From NCBI RefSeq assembly GCF_000177075.1, contig NZ_ADEG01000092.1, forward strand, positions 1 to 41,641: a DNA stretch of 41,641 nt, given 5' to 3'. Source of the DNA: Hoylesella buccalis ATCC 35310 (GTDB taxonomy: Bacteria > Bacteroidota > Bacteroidia > Bacteroidales > Bacteroidaceae). Under the pieces are notes generated by a model, which ran no database searches, had not been told where the DNA came from, and worked only from the letters and a program-made list of their open reading frames with translations. Every line of letters begins with the position of its first letter. The first letter of the stretch is position 1. Positions 7,995-16,755 of the stretch are shown in pieces. Position numbers and translations under genes: made by a program.

Positions 7995-8792
7995 ATGAGG
8001 AATCTGTTGTAGGTCATTGTCCTCGCCCTTTTTGCATCAGGATGTGATGACAATCACAACAATGTGTTAAAGAGATACGGTTTGCAAGCCATATCCTTTG
8101 CGATAGATTCTACCACGTATCTGGCAAACAACGCTCACTCCCCCAAGTGTGAAGTATCCATCCAAATGCAATGTATGCGAGGAAATAACGCTCCCAAAAT
8201 CAACCAAGCGTTGATTCAATCTGGTTTTCTGGTGACAAATAGCTTATCTCAGACAAACGAGTCAACCGACATGGAGAAGACCCTGCGTACATTTGTAAGC
8301 CAATATATAGATGAATACATCAATACTTATAGTCCGCTTTACCGTGCAGATTCTGTCAATCCAACCACCTATAACAGACGTTATCAACTGAAATCAGAAC
8401 TCCAAAATAACCAAAAAGACATCCTTACATACATCATTTACTTGTCAACAGCAGTGGGATCGTCACAAACATCAAATCAAACAATCGCAAAAAACTTCAA
8501 CTTGAAGACAGGAGAGCTAATCACTTTGTCAGACCTGTTCATTGAGGGTTATGAAGAATCTGTAAAAGACATCATTCTTGAAAAGCTTCAAAAATGTTTG
8601 AAAAATCATCGAACTGGATTCCAGAAACAGGAAGAAAGATTGAAAGATGGCGATATTTACATCACTGATAATTATGTCATTGGCAAGAATAAAATAACTT
8701 TCATCTACTGTGAAGATGAGATTGTGCCCCATGAATATGGCGAGGTGAGGGTTGATTTAAGCAAATCTGAATTAAAGAAATACTTAAAATGA
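7995..8792 (+). pseudogene. DUF3298-type lipoprotein interrupted by an in-frame TAG
   Basis: The largest plain open frame starts at a GTG (8064), but upstream in the same frame lies ATG at 7995, MRNLL, then TAG at 8010-8012, then VIVLALFASGCDDNHNN. This is a textbook lipoprotein signal peptide with lipobox FASGC, cut by one amber codon. The promoter at 7972-7979 fits the ATG at 7995. The body carries features of the DUF3298/RsiV-like fold: ILTYIIYLSTAVGSSQTS, then NLKTGELITLSDLFIEGYEE, and FIYCEDEIVPHEYGEVRVDL near the end. An internal start would give a cytosolic protein without the signal. Options are a fresh pseudogene, suppression of the stop, or a sequencing error. The stop TGA overlaps the rsmG ATG, so translation of this ORF normally couples to rsmG. 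Confidence 0.72.
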
Positions 8793-9415
8793 ACATAGAA
8801 GCGATACTGAAATATTTCCCTTCGTTAACCGAAGAGCAGAAAAAACAATATGGCATGCTTCAAGAATTGTATAGCGATTGGAACGCAAAAATCAATGTCA
8901 TTTCACGCAAAGACATTGACCATCTGTATGAACATCATGTTTTGCATTCGCTGTCTATTGCCAAATTGATCGGTTTCATCGATGAAACAAAGGTTTTAGA
9001 CCTAGGGACAGGAGGTGGATTTCCAGGCATTCCCTTGGCCATTATGTTTCCAAAATGCAGCTTCACGCTCATCGATGGAACGGGGAAAAAAGTTAGAGTG
9101 GCCGAAGAAATTGCCCATTCCATCGGTCTAAAGAATGTCACAACCAAGCATATCAGAGGCGAAGAAGAAAAAGGTCTCTATGATTTTGTGGTGAGTAGAG
9201 CCGCCATGTCTCTCCCCGACTTGGTCAAAATCGCCAAGAAGAACATTTCCAAGGAGCAACGAAACGCTCTGCCCAACGGAATCATCTGCTTGAAAGGTGG
9301 AGATCTTGACGCTGAGACGAAACCGTTCAAACGCATCGTTGAGACCTGTCCGATATCCAATTGGTTTGACGAAGAGTGGTTCAAAGAAAAGAACATTGTC
9401 TATCTGCCACTTTAA
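8789..9415 (+). CDS. rsmG: 16S rRNA (guanine527-N7)-methyltransferase
   Basis: A 208-residue RsmG (GidB) protein. It uses S-adenosylmethionine to methylate N7 of G527 in 16S rRNA, and loss gives low-level streptomycin resistance in several bacteria. The N-terminal helix-rich part (LYSDWNAKINVISRKD, HVLHSLSIAKL) is typical. The SAM-binding loop VLDLGTGGGFPGIP is at 69-82, and VVSRAA near 129-134 is the usual motif IV region. The ATG overlaps the preceding stop by 4 bp (ATGA), so it shares the DUF3298 transcript. Confidence 0.96.
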   Translation: MNIEAILKYFPSLTEEQKKQYGMLQELYSDWNAKINVISRKDIDHLYEHHVLHSLSIAKLIGFIDETKVLDLGTGGGFPGIPLAIMFPKCSFTLIDGTGKKVRVAEEIAHSIGLKNVTTKHIRGEEEKGLYDFVVSRAAMSLPDLVKIAKKNISKEQRNALPNGIICLKGGDLDAETKPFKRIVETCPISNWFDEEWFKEKNIVYLPL

Positions 9416-9451
9416 TTTCATAAAAACAACAACACTAAAAGACGATAATTT

Positions 9452-10096
9452 ATGCTCAATATCAAATGCTTCGAGTGCAATATGCTGCAGGAGAACTGCT
9501 ATGTAGTCAGTGATGAAAGCAAGGAGTGTATCATTATTGATTGTGGGGCCTTTTATGAAAAAGAGCAGAAAGCCATAGCACAATACATCGAAGCTCAAGG
9601 TTTAGAACCTGTCGATTCCATCGCTACGCACGGACATGTCGACCACCATTTCGGCGATCAGTTTGTCTATGAAGAATACGGATTAAAGGTGAAAGTTCAT
9701 CGGGCAGACGCTTTTCTGATGCAACTACTGCAAGAACAAGCTGAAGCATTTGCGGGTGTTAAGCTATCTGACGATTTCCCAAGTGTGGGTCAGTATCTCA
9801 ACTCAGATGATACCATATCCTTTGGATCACACCAATTCACACTGATAGAAACTCCAGGACACACACCTGGAAGCGTGTTCTTTTATTGTCAAGAAGAGGA
9901 TGTTGCATTTTCAGGTGACACGTTGTTTCACTTATCCATCGGAAGAACTGATCTTCAAGGAGGCTCCATGTTCCAAATGATTCAGAGTTTAAGGATGCTT
10001 TCACAGCTTCCTGACAACACTAAGATATACCCTGGACATGGAGAACCAACAACAATCGGCACTGAACTCGCAGGAAATCCCTACATGGATCGCTAA
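9452..10096 (+). CDS. MBL-fold metallohydrolase (glyoxalase II-like)
   Basis: A 214-residue metallo-beta-lactamase-fold hydrolase. All metal ligands are visible: H60, H62, D64 and H65 in THGHVDHH, H137 in ETPGHTPGS, D156 in FSGDTLF and H196 in YPGHGEPT. Small stand-alone members of this type (YcbL-like) act as thioester hydrolases or remain uncharacterised. The C-terminal glutathione-binding domain of true GloB is absent, so hydroxyacylglutathione hydrolase activity should not be assumed. It lies between rsmG (36-bp gap) and ruvC (12-bp gap) and is probably part of the same operon. Confidence 0.92.
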   Translation: MLNIKCFECNMLQENCYVVSDESKECIIIDCGAFYEKEQKAIAQYIEAQGLEPVDSIATHGHVDHHFGDQFVYEEYGLKVKVHRADAFLMQLLQEQAEAFAGVKLSDDFPSVGQYLNSDDTISFGSHQFTLIETPGHTPGSVFFYCQEEDVAFSGDTLFHLSIGRTDLQGGSMFQMIQSLRMLSQLPDNTKIYPGHGEPTTIGTELAGNPYMDR

Positions 10097-10108
10097 AACG
10101 AATACGCA

Positions 10109-10702
10109 ATGACAACCCTCCAACAACAGCAAATCAAAGAAAAAGTGATACTGGGAATAGATCCTGGTACCAATGTAATGGGTTATGGCGTCATTAAGAT
10201 TCTTGAAAGAAAGCCTTCCATGGTGGCCATGGGGGTGATTGACATGCGAAAAACTGATGACCCTTACCTTCGATTGGGACATATTTTTGATCGTATCACT
10301 GGCATTATTGATGAATATTTACCCGATGAAATGGCCATTGAAGCACCTTTCTTCGGAAAAAACGTGCAGTCGATGTTAAAGTTAGGACGTGCCCAAGGGG
10401 TGGCCATCGCTGCAGCTATTCACCACGATGTACCCATTCATGAATATGCTCCGCTCAAGATTAAGATGGCTATAACAGGTCAAGGTCAGGCCAGTAAGGA
10501 ACAAGTGGCGGGAATGCTTCAAAGGCTTTTGAAAATCAATCAAAGCGAAATGCCACATTTCATGGATGCCACAGATGCCCTCGGGGCAGCCTACTGTCAT
10601 TTTCTTCAGATGGGAAGACCCAGCGTCGACAACAAGTACCACGGCTGGAAAGACTTTATCAATAAGAATAAAAACAGACTTTCACACCCGTCTACCAAGT
10701 AA
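10109..10702 (+). CDS. ruvC: Holliday junction resolvase RuvC
   Basis: A 197-residue RuvC endonuclease, which cuts four-way DNA junctions as a dimer with RuvAB in homologous recombination. The RNase H-like catalytic acids are present: D18 in [15 protein letters not shown]78 in [11 protein letters not shown], and D153/D156 in [25 protein letters not shown] is the conserved helix after the second acid. No ruvA or ruvB is adjacent, as is usual in Bacteroidetes. The N-terminus is about 12 residues longer than in E. coli; a shorter start is not offered by a nearby ATG. Confidence 0.95.
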   Translation: MTTLQQQQIKEKVILGIDPGTNVMGYGVIKILERKPSMVAMGVIDMRKTDDPYLRLGHIFDRITGIIDEYLPDEMAIEAPFFGKNVQSMLKLGRAQGVAIAAAIHHDVPIHEYAPLKIKMAITGQGQASKEQVAGMLQRLLKINQSEMPHFMDATDALGAAYCHFLQMGRPSVDNKYHGWKDFINKNKNRLSHPSTK

Positions 10703-10786
10703 CAGAACAACAAAAGAACATTCAAAAAATTGATAACCACCCAATTATATCAAATTAAGAACAAGAACAAAAAAGATAAGAGAATT

Positions 10787-11254
10787 ATGAAAAAAATCAT
10801 TATGCTATTCGCTTTCACCTGCACGTTTGCAGTGAATGCCATGTCACAAGAAATCTACAAAGAAGTAAATCGCATCATGCACCAGGCTGAAGCCATTAAG
10901 AATGATACGAAAAGAAACTTGGAAGAGCGGAAAATTGCCACTTTCAAGGCCGATGCCATCTTCTACCTTATTTCAAAGGCAGCGCAAAACGACCATTTCA
11001 CCGAGTTGGAATTGGGGAAACAAACCAATGCCATGATTGACTTTGTCAACAGCTATGTCAAGCGGTTGGCTCGCTCATCCAATAAGCAGGACAAAGAAAT
11101 CTTGATGGCGCGATTCAAGAATGCCACCGTTCAAAATCCATTATTCAACGATCCTGAGAAAGAAATCACCTACGCATACGTTGACAATGAAAAATTCATC
11201 ACGCAGTTTTCCATTGACACCGATTGGGTAAAAGCATTAAATGCAGTGAAATAA
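10787..11254 (+). CDS. Small exported protein of unknown function
   Basis: A 155-residue protein starting at the ATG at 10787, where a clear Sec signal peptide begins (MKKIIMLFAFTCTFAVNAMS, cleavage near MSQ). An in-frame GTG or ATT-type start 57 bp earlier adds only an Asn/Lys-rich, non-signal stretch and is less likely. The mature part is alpha-helical and charged, with KEVNRIMHQAEAIKNDTKRN and FVNSYVKRLARSSNKQDKE, and has no cysteine or catalytic motif. It resembles short conserved hypothetical proteins of Bacteroidales, but I do not know its job. It follows ruvC by 84 bp and may be the last gene of that unit. Confidence 0.7.
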   Translation: MKKIIMLFAFTCTFAVNAMSQEIYKEVNRIMHQAEAIKNDTKRNLEERKIATFKADAIFYLISKAAQNDHFTELELGKQTNAMIDFVNSYVKRLARSSNKQDKEILMARFKNATVQNPLFNDPEKEITYAYVDNEKFITQFSIDTDWVKALNAVK

Positions 11255-11304
11255 CAAGAGGTTGCAACTAAGGTATATATAAAGCCCATTAGGTACATTG
11301 GTAC

Positions 11305-12465
11305 TCACTTTTTCTGGTGATAATGAAAGTAGTACCAATAAGTTTTCCCATAGATATCCCGAATTTTGGTTTGTCTGACCATCTTTTCGGGATATTTTTT
11401 TTCCAAATCCTGATAATCTTTGTAATCCGCATCTGCCACCGCATCATGATATACCAGCTTTGGATTTGAACGCGAATGGGTATAAAGCACTAATGCCTCA
11501 CGATAATGTTTAGGCAACAAGCTGTCAACATGATAGTAATGAGGAAGATGAACCACAAACTTATCCAAATTTTTATCTAACAAATAGCCACATAATAAAT
11601 AATCTTTGGCTGGGTTCTTCGCCTTTCTGCTCGCCGTGATGAGTTCCAAATAGCGCATGACAGGCATCTGTCGCTTAGGTACGACACCGATGTAACGGTA
11701 TACATCATTATCCGGTGTCATCAGCATTCTTACCGAACTACCATTGGGCAGCAGCGATTGAGACTCTCCTATCAAAGGATATTCAAACAGGCTCTCCCCC
11801 ATTTTATGCGTCTTTGACAAGCAATAGGCACGCAGCATCACCAGGTTTGAATCGGTTTTCAAATTGTTTTTCCCAACCTCCAGCGCATCTTTGTATTCCT
11901 CGTTGACAATCGCTTGTTCTATTTTGGCTCGCTCATGAAAAACCACATCATGATTGCTGAACAAACCTACCAGCACAAACATCACGCCCAGCGCCATGAT
12001 ATTTTGCCACAAGAGATGCACTAGCCCTTCATGCGCTTTTCCTTCTTCCACTTCGTGCCTGTTTCTCTTGAGAACCCACATCAGGCCTCCATAGGCCAAC
12101 AGCAGCAAAGGTGCCGCTATCCACCACCATCCCAATGAGAAGTGACGGTCAATATCATTACTGACATCAGTCAGAATCGTCAGCAGTAGTAATGAGGGGA
12201 AAAAGGTAAGCGAGAAGCCTATTCCTGAAGGACGACATGCATAAGACACGCCAAGATGCACCAAATAGAGCGTCAAGGTAATCAATACCGCACCGACACC
12301 GGCATGGTAAGCGGTTCTTCCTCCCGACAGTACATGTTGCGCCACGGCCAAAACATCAGCTTGGTACACATACAGATACACGAAAGTAAAGCAACAAAAG
12401 AGAATGCTGCTCACCCAACGTATCAATAACGTATCATTTAAACGAGTTATAGACTGTGTGACCAA
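11305..12465 (-). CDS. Membrane protein of unknown function (possibly DUF6057)
   Basis: A 386-residue protein with about five hydrophobic helices in the first 175 residues (for example around 17-34, 54-72, 87-98, 113-131 and 153-171), then a soluble C-terminal half. The latter reads like helical repeats (AKIEQAIVNEEYKDALEVGKNNLKTD split over short helices), similar to TPR-type arrays. The layout matches a Bacteroidetes family I know as DUF6057, though that assignment is from memory. The gene ends 11 bp upstream, in the direction of reading, of nothing obvious and starts 10 bp after glgB, so it is probably cotranscribed with glgB. Confidence 0.6.
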   Translation of the reverse strand: MVTQSITRLNDTLLIRWVSSILFCCFTFVYLYVYQADVLAVAQHVLSGGRTAYHAGVGAVLITLTLYLVHLGVSYACRPSGIGFSLTFFPSLLLLTILTDVSNDIDRHFSLGWWWIAAPLLLLAYGGLMWVLKRNRHEVEEGKAHEGLVHLLWQNIMALGVMFVLVGLFSNHDVVFHERAKIEQAIVNEEYKDALEVGKNNLKTDSNLVMLRAYCLSKTHKMGESLFEYPLIGESQSLLPNGSSVRMLMTPDNDVYRYIGVVPKRQMPVMRYLELITASRKAKNPAKDYLLCGYLLDKNLDKFVVHLPHYYHVDSLLPKHYREALVLYTHSRSNPKLVYHDAVADADYKDYQDLEKKYPEKMVRQTKIRDIYGKTYWYYFHYHQKK

Positions 12466-12475
12466 GAGGAGATAT

Positions 12476-14545
12476 TTAGCGTTTCTTCAAAACCATGGCA
12501 CTGCGTGCCGGGATGTATAATTTAAGCCAACCCTTGTTTGCTTCTTTGTACAGAGGGTCGAAGTTGGTTAAATGCTCCACGCTGTCGTCAGTCAAACCAT
12601 GACCTCCAAACTTGGGATTATCCGTATTCAACACCACCTGATAGCTTCCTGCCGGAGCGAGAAAGCCGTAATCAACAAACGATTGGGAGGGTGAGAAATT
12701 AAACACAAACACCAAATCTCCACGCATGTAGCACAGAATTTGATCGCCATCATGATGCCAAATTTCCTGAATCGCCGTTTTGTTGAATCCTTTCTGTGAT
12801 TTCAACAGGTTGACCATCGCGCGGTCGAAGTCCCCCAAATAATGATAATCCAGCTCCTGATTGTCCACCAGGTTCCACTGTCTTCGAGCATATTTATGGC
12901 TCCATCCATTTCCTTCTCTTGGAAAATCAATCCATTCAGGATGTCCGAACTCGTTACCCATGAAGTTAAGGTAACCTCCATTCATCGTGGATGCAGTGAC
13001 TAACCTAATCATCTTGTGAAGTGCTATACCCCGATGAACCAGGGCATTTTCATCACCTTTCTTGAAATGCCAATACATGTCAGCGTCAATCAGCCTGAAG
13101 ATGATGGTTTTATCACCAACTAAGGCCTGATCATGACTTTCGCAATAAGAGATGGTCTGCTCGTCAGAACGCCGGTTTTTGATTTCCCAAAAGATGGAGC
13201 TGGGTTTCCAATCTTCATCCTTCAGCTCTTTGATGGTCTTAATCCAGAAATCGGGTATGTTCATGGACATGCGGTAATCAAAGCCCAAGCCGCCATCTTT
13301 TACCTTGGCCGCCAAGCCCGGCATGCCGCTAACCTCTTCGGCAATAGTTATCGCATCTGGGTTCACTTCATGAATAACCTGGTTTGCCAATGTCAGATAA
13401 CAAATGGCATCACCGTCCTGGTGACCATTATAATAATCGGAATAGTTGGTAAACGCCTCTCCCAACCCATGGCTATAATAGAGCATCGAGGTGACTCCAT
13501 CGAAACGGAACCCATCGAAATGGAATTCTTCCAACCAATATTTGCAGTTGGACAGCAGGAAATGCATCACCTCATCCTTGCCATAATCAAAACACAAACT
13601 ATCCCATGCAGGATGTTCGCGTCTGTCACTAGAACAGAAATACTGATTAGGATCGCCCGCAAGATTACCCAGTCCTTCCAACTCATTCTTGACGGCATGA
13701 CTATGAACGATATCCATGATGACGGCCACGCCCTGTTGATGGGCTGCATCTATCAACTCTTTCAGTTCTTCCGGTGTACCAAATCTCGACGATGCTGCAA
13801 AGAACGAGCTGACATGATAGCCAAAAGAGCCATAATAAGGATGCTCCTGTATGGCCATAATCTGTATGCAGTTATAACCAGCTTTCACGATACGCGGCAG
13901 CACATAATCCTTGAATTCGGTATACGTACCAACCTTCTCGGCATCCTGCGCCATGCCTATGTGGCATTCGTAGATAAACAACGGATCTCTGGAGGCTTTA
14001 AAGTTGGTTGTTTTCCATGCATAAGGCTCCTCTGGACACCATACCTGAGCCGAGAAAATCTTAGTGTGATTGTCTTGCACCACGCGGTTCACCCAAGCGG
14101 GAATGCGCTCACCCTGACCACCTTCCCAATAAACATGCATCTTGTACAGATCACCATGGTGAATGGAAGTCTTGTCCATCATCAGTTCCCAGTTGCCCGT
14201 TCCCTCAATACGTTTGGCGGCATATTCAGGCCGTTCTTCCCAGTTGTTGAAGTCGCCAACCAGATAAATGGCCGTAGCATGGGGTGCCCACTCTCTGAAC
14301 ACCCACCCTTCTGCAGTTGGATGCAAACCAAAATAATGGTGTCCCGATGCAAATTCGCTTAAGGTCAACTTTCCGTTTTGTGTCAAACGTCTCTGCGTCA
14401 CCATCGCATGCTCATGCCTGCCGCGGATGGCGTTGGCGTAAGGTTCCAGATAGGGATCATTCCTGATGATACCCAACTCACTCGCTACCTCTTCTTTATG
14501 TTTTTTTTCTGCACCTTTTGGGTGGTGTGACGTTTTATTTTTCAT
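12476..14545 (-). CDS. glgB: 1,4-alpha-glucan branching enzyme
   Basis: A 689-residue GH13 enzyme that moves alpha-1,4 chains to make alpha-1,6 branches in glycogen. A CBM48-type N-terminal domain (GWVFREWAPHATAIYLVGDF at 81-100) precedes the TIM barrel. Catalytic residues are visible: nucleophile D349 in DGFRFDGV, acid/base E403 in AEEVSG, and H471-D472 in SYCESHDQAL. MDIVHSHA (278-284) is region I. The length and the ESHDQAL form resemble the shorter eukaryote-like branching enzymes rather than the E. coli type; this is common in Bacteroidetes. No other glg gene is adjacent. The open frame of 409 residues on the opposite strand here is an antisense shadow. Confidence 0.95.
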   Translation of the reverse strand: MKNKTSHHPKGAEKKHKEEVASELGIIRNDPYLEPYANAIRGRHEHAMVTQRRLTQNGKLTLSEFASGHHYFGLHPTAEGWVFREWAPHATAIYLVGDFNNWEERPEYAAKRIEGTGNWELMMDKTSIHHGDLYKMHVYWEGGQGERIPAWVNRVVQDNHTKIFSAQVWCPEEPYAWKTTNFKASRDPLFIYECHIGMAQDAEKVGTYTEFKDYVLPRIVKAGYNCIQIMAIQEHPYYGSFGYHVSSFFAASSRFGTPEELKELIDAAHQQGVAVIMDIVHSHAVKNELEGLGNLAGDPNQYFCSSDRREHPAWDSLCFDYGKDEVMHFLLSNCKYWLEEFHFDGFRFDGVTSMLYYSHGLGEAFTNYSDYYNGHQDGDAICYLTLANQVIHEVNPDAITIAEEVSGMPGLAAKVKDGGLGFDYRMSMNIPDFWIKTIKELKDEDWKPSSIFWEIKNRRSDEQTISYCESHDQALVGDKTIIFRLIDADMYWHFKKGDENALVHRGIALHKMIRLVTASTMNGGYLNFMGNEFGHPEWIDFPREGNGWSHKYARRQWNLVDNQELDYHYLGDFDRAMVNLLKSQKGFNKTAIQEIWHHDGDQILCYMRGDLVFVFNFSPSQSFVDYGFLAPAGSYQVVLNTDNPKFGGHGLTDDSVEHLTNFDPLYKEANKGWLKLYIPARSAMVLKKR

Positions 14546-14588
14546 GATAGACCTGACTTAATATAGGATGATGATATATATGAAATGT

Positions 14589-15722
14589 CTAATCTACATA
14601 ACGGCGACCTCGCTCGTAGTGACCTCGTGTGATCACCTTTCCGTTGCGGTCTTTCTCTACAAACTTGCCATCTCTGGCATCGTCTACATACGACCCTTCA
14701 AATCTCTTGCCGTCTTTAGTTTCTTCTATGGCAGGGCCGTTGCGCTTACCATTCTTGAACGTACCCTTGTATTTGCTGCCGTCGGCATAATGAATAATCA
14801 CTTCACCATGCACCTTCCCGGCCTTAAAGTCACCTTCAAAAACATCACCGTTCTTCTTCACCAGCTTCCCCTTGTCGTTCTGCAAGTCGTTTTTCCACAA
14901 CCCAGTGTAGCGGTCGCCATTGGCCCATGTCATCGTTCCCACACCGTTTTTCTCGCCATCTCTGAACGTTCCGGTATATTTGTCACCGTTGGCCAAACGG
15001 AAGATGCCTTCTCCGGTTCGTTCGCCGTCAACGTATTCACCTTCGTACAAGTCGCCGTTTTGGAATTTATAAATACCTTTTCCGTTCTGGATATCGCCCC
15101 GCCAGTCGCCTGAATAGACGTCGCCATCAGGGTATTTGTAAAGTCCTTTTCCTTCACGCACATTGTTCAGCCACTGACCGTCATAGCTGGAACCATCGCC
15201 CCAGTCAAAGTATCCTTTGCCACTTTTCTCGTCATCTTTCCACTGCCCTTTGTAATAGGCACCGGTAGAAAAGGTGTAAGTTCCTTTGCCTTGGCGTTTG
15301 TCTTGATACCAATTGCCCTCATAGCGGTCACCATTATAATAATACATCACACCGTGACCTTGCTGATAGTCGCGAAACCACAGTCCTACATACTTGTTGT
15401 TGTTTGCGAAATAATAGGTTCCCCGGCCATGTTGCTGGTTTTGAAACCACTGACCTTCATATTTTTCTCCATCGGCAAACGTATAGATGCCATACCCCTG
15501 CCGTTTGCCTTTTACAAACTCGCCCTCGTAAGTGTTGCCATTGCTGTAAAGTACGTTGCCCTTTCCCTGAGGCTTGCCGCCAGACATTTCGCCTTTGTAT
15601 TGTCCAGTGACGCGAGCTTTGCCCTCGCCTTCGGATATCATACAAGAACCCAAGGTGAGTTTTTGGGCAAAAACATAGAATGGAAATAGTAACAATATGA
15701 TAGATAATAGTTCTTTCTTCAC
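14589..15722 (-). CDS. Secreted MORN-repeat protein
   Basis: A 377-residue protein with a Sec signal peptide (MKKELLSIILLLFPFYVFA) and then about 14 tandem MORN repeats of 23 residues, each of the form YxGxWxxxxxxGxGxxxxxxGxx, from about residue 40 to 365. The repeats are regular but not identical, so this is a folded beta-hairpin rod rather than a slipping DNA repeat. MORN proteins bind lipids or other proteins in eukaryotes; bacterial exported ones are mostly uncharacterised. One pre-repeat region contains a Cys in LGSCMISEGEG that could be the mature start. It lies 43 bp in front of glgB in the same direction and has its own -7 box (TACTTTTG at 15749-15756, minus strand). Confidence 0.85.
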   Translation of the reverse strand: MKKELLSIILLLFPFYVFAQKLTLGSCMISEGEGKARVTGQYKGEMSGGKPQGKGNVLYSNGNTYEGEFVKGKRQGYGIYTFADGEKYEGQWFQNQQHGRGTYYFANNNKYVGLWFRDYQQGHGVMYYYNGDRYEGNWYQDKRQGKGTYTFSTGAYYKGQWKDDEKSGKGYFDWGDGSSYDGQWLNNVREGKGLYKYPDGDVYSGDWRGDIQNGKGIYKFQNGDLYEGEYVDGERTGEGIFRLANGDKYTGTFRDGEKNGVGTMTWANGDRYTGLWKNDLQNDKGKLVKKNGDVFEGDFKAGKVHGEVIIHYADGSKYKGTFKNGKRNGPAIEETKDGKRFEGSYVDDARDGKFVEKDRNGKVITRGHYERGRRYVD

Positions 15723-15748
15723 GTGATAACGGGTTTTATTGTACCGTC

Positions 15749-15806
15749 CAAAAGTACTTATTTTTAGTGAGACAGCAAAGACTATTAGTATTATTTAGTA
15801 TCTTTG
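15749..15806. promoter_or_regulatory. Divergent -7 elements for the MORN gene and kdsB
   Basis: TACTTTTG on the minus strand at 15749-15756 is 27 bp from the MORN ATG. TATCTTTG on the plus strand at 15799-15806 is 22 bp from the kdsB ATG. Both match TAnnTTTG. No clear -33 boxes were found. Confidence 0.6.
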
Positions 15807-15828
15807 TGCGTCTTAAATTAGATTTTTT

Positions 15829-16581
15829 ATGAAGTTTACAGGTATCATACCGGCGCGCTATGGGTCGTCCCGTTTCCCCGGAAAACCGTTGGCCATGCTG
15901 GGTGGCAAGACCGTTATCCAACGGGTGTACGAGCAAGTTTCACAGGTTTTGGAAGACGCTTTCGTCGCAACTGACGACCAGCGCATCTTTGATGCCGTCA
16001 CTGCTTTTGGCGGAAAAGCGGTGATGACCAGTGCTAACCATCAAAGTGGAACGGACAGAATTGAGGAAGCTGTAGAGCAATTGGGGCTGACGTGTGACGT
16101 TGTGCTCAACATTCAGGGCGACGAGCCGTTCATTCAGCGACAGCAAATAGAAACGTTGTGCCATTGCTTCGACAACTCCAAGACGCAAATAGCAACGCTG
16201 GGAAAACGGTTTGAAAGCCAAAAGGCGCTGGAAAATCCCAACTCGCCGAAGATTGTGGTGGATAAAGATGGGTATGCGCTGTATTTCTCAAGGTCGGTCA
16301 TCCCATTCATCAGAAACAAAAAAGGTGACGAGTGGATGAGCCAATATCCTTTTTTAAAGCATCTGGGTATATACGCTTACCGCAGAGAGGTTCTCAAGGA
16401 AATCACCCACTTGCCCCAATCTTCGCTGGAATTGGCCGAAAGTTTGGAACAGTTAAGGTGGTTGCAGAATGGTTACCGCATCAAGGTTGGGCTCACTGAC
16501 ATTGAAACTGTTGGAATAGACACGCCTGAAGATTTGGAGCGGGCCGAACGCTTTTTAGGCCACTTTCAGCAGGTGAGATAA
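15829..16581 (+). CDS. kdsB: 3-deoxy-manno-octulosonate cytidylyltransferase
   Basis: A 250-residue KdsB (CMP-Kdo synthetase), which activates Kdo with CTP for addition to lipid A; it is essential for most LPS. The N-terminus IPARYGSSRFPGKPLAML is the diagnostic nucleotide-binding motif, followed by VFVATDD-type (AFVATDDQRI), SGTDRIEEA and LNIQGDEPF, the Mg-binding Asp region. C-terminal GIDTPEDLERAE is typical. It faces tilS, and repeat array 2 fills the spacer between the two stop codons. Confidence 0.96.
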   Translation: MKFTGIIPARYGSSRFPGKPLAMLGGKTVIQRVYEQVSQVLEDAFVATDDQRIFDAVTAFGGKAVMTSANHQSGTDRIEEAVEQLGLTCDVVLNIQGDEPFIQRQQIETLCHCFDNSKTQIATLGKRFESQKALENPNSPKIVVDKDGYALYFSRSVIPFIRNKKGDEWMSQYPFLKHLGIYAYRREVLKEITHLPQSSLELAESLEQLRWLQNGYRIKVGLTDIETVGIDTPEDLERAERFLGHFQQVR

Positions 16582-16604
16582 CAATGTCATAATGTTGGAT
16601 TTTC

Positions 16605-16692
16605 AATAGCATAGACTTTGGCCTCCAAAGTCATGGAGTTTGGGGTTCAATTGCATTGAGTTTGAGCGCAAAACTCAATGCAATTGAACTGC
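16605..16692 (+). repeat. Array 2 of the 4 x 22-bp dyad repeat
   Basis: Units at 16605-16626, 16627-16648, 16649-16670 and 16671-16692. Unit 2 holds AAAGTCATGGAGTTT, unit 3 ends ATTGAGTTTGAG, unit 4 starts AAACTCAATGC. It starts 23 bp after the kdsB stop, between convergent kdsB and tilS. The first unit has the same 7-bp end (GGCCTCC) as the first unit of array 1. Confidence 0.85.
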
Positions 16693-16723
16693 CTGCGTAT
16701 AATCATGGTTTACAATTAGTTAT

Positions 16724-16755
16724 GAACACCGTTAACATCTGATAAGATGGTGTTC
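16724..16755. terminator. Hairpin between kdsB and tilS
   Basis: GAACACC (16724-16730) pairs with GGTGTTC (16749-16755), and inside it ATCT pairs with AGAT around GATA, leaving GTTAAC as a one-sided bulge. It overlaps the tilS stop codon. A T-run is lacking, so it may be an mRNA 3' end stabiliser rather than a true intrinsic terminator. Confidence 0.5.

Noticed and set aside
13133..14362. 409-residue open frame on the plus strand
   Set aside because: It lies wholly antisense to glgB, whose catalytic motifs are all intact, and its translation has no recognisable domain.
14589..15722. MORN gene as a slipping minisatellite
   Set aside because: The 69-bp units are well diverged at the DNA level while the protein pattern is kept, which fits an old folded repeat protein.
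16724..16755. Hairpin beside array 2 as part of the array system
   Set aside because: It overlaps the tilS stop and is unlike the hairpins after array 3, and no matching hairpin was seen after arrays 1 or 4.
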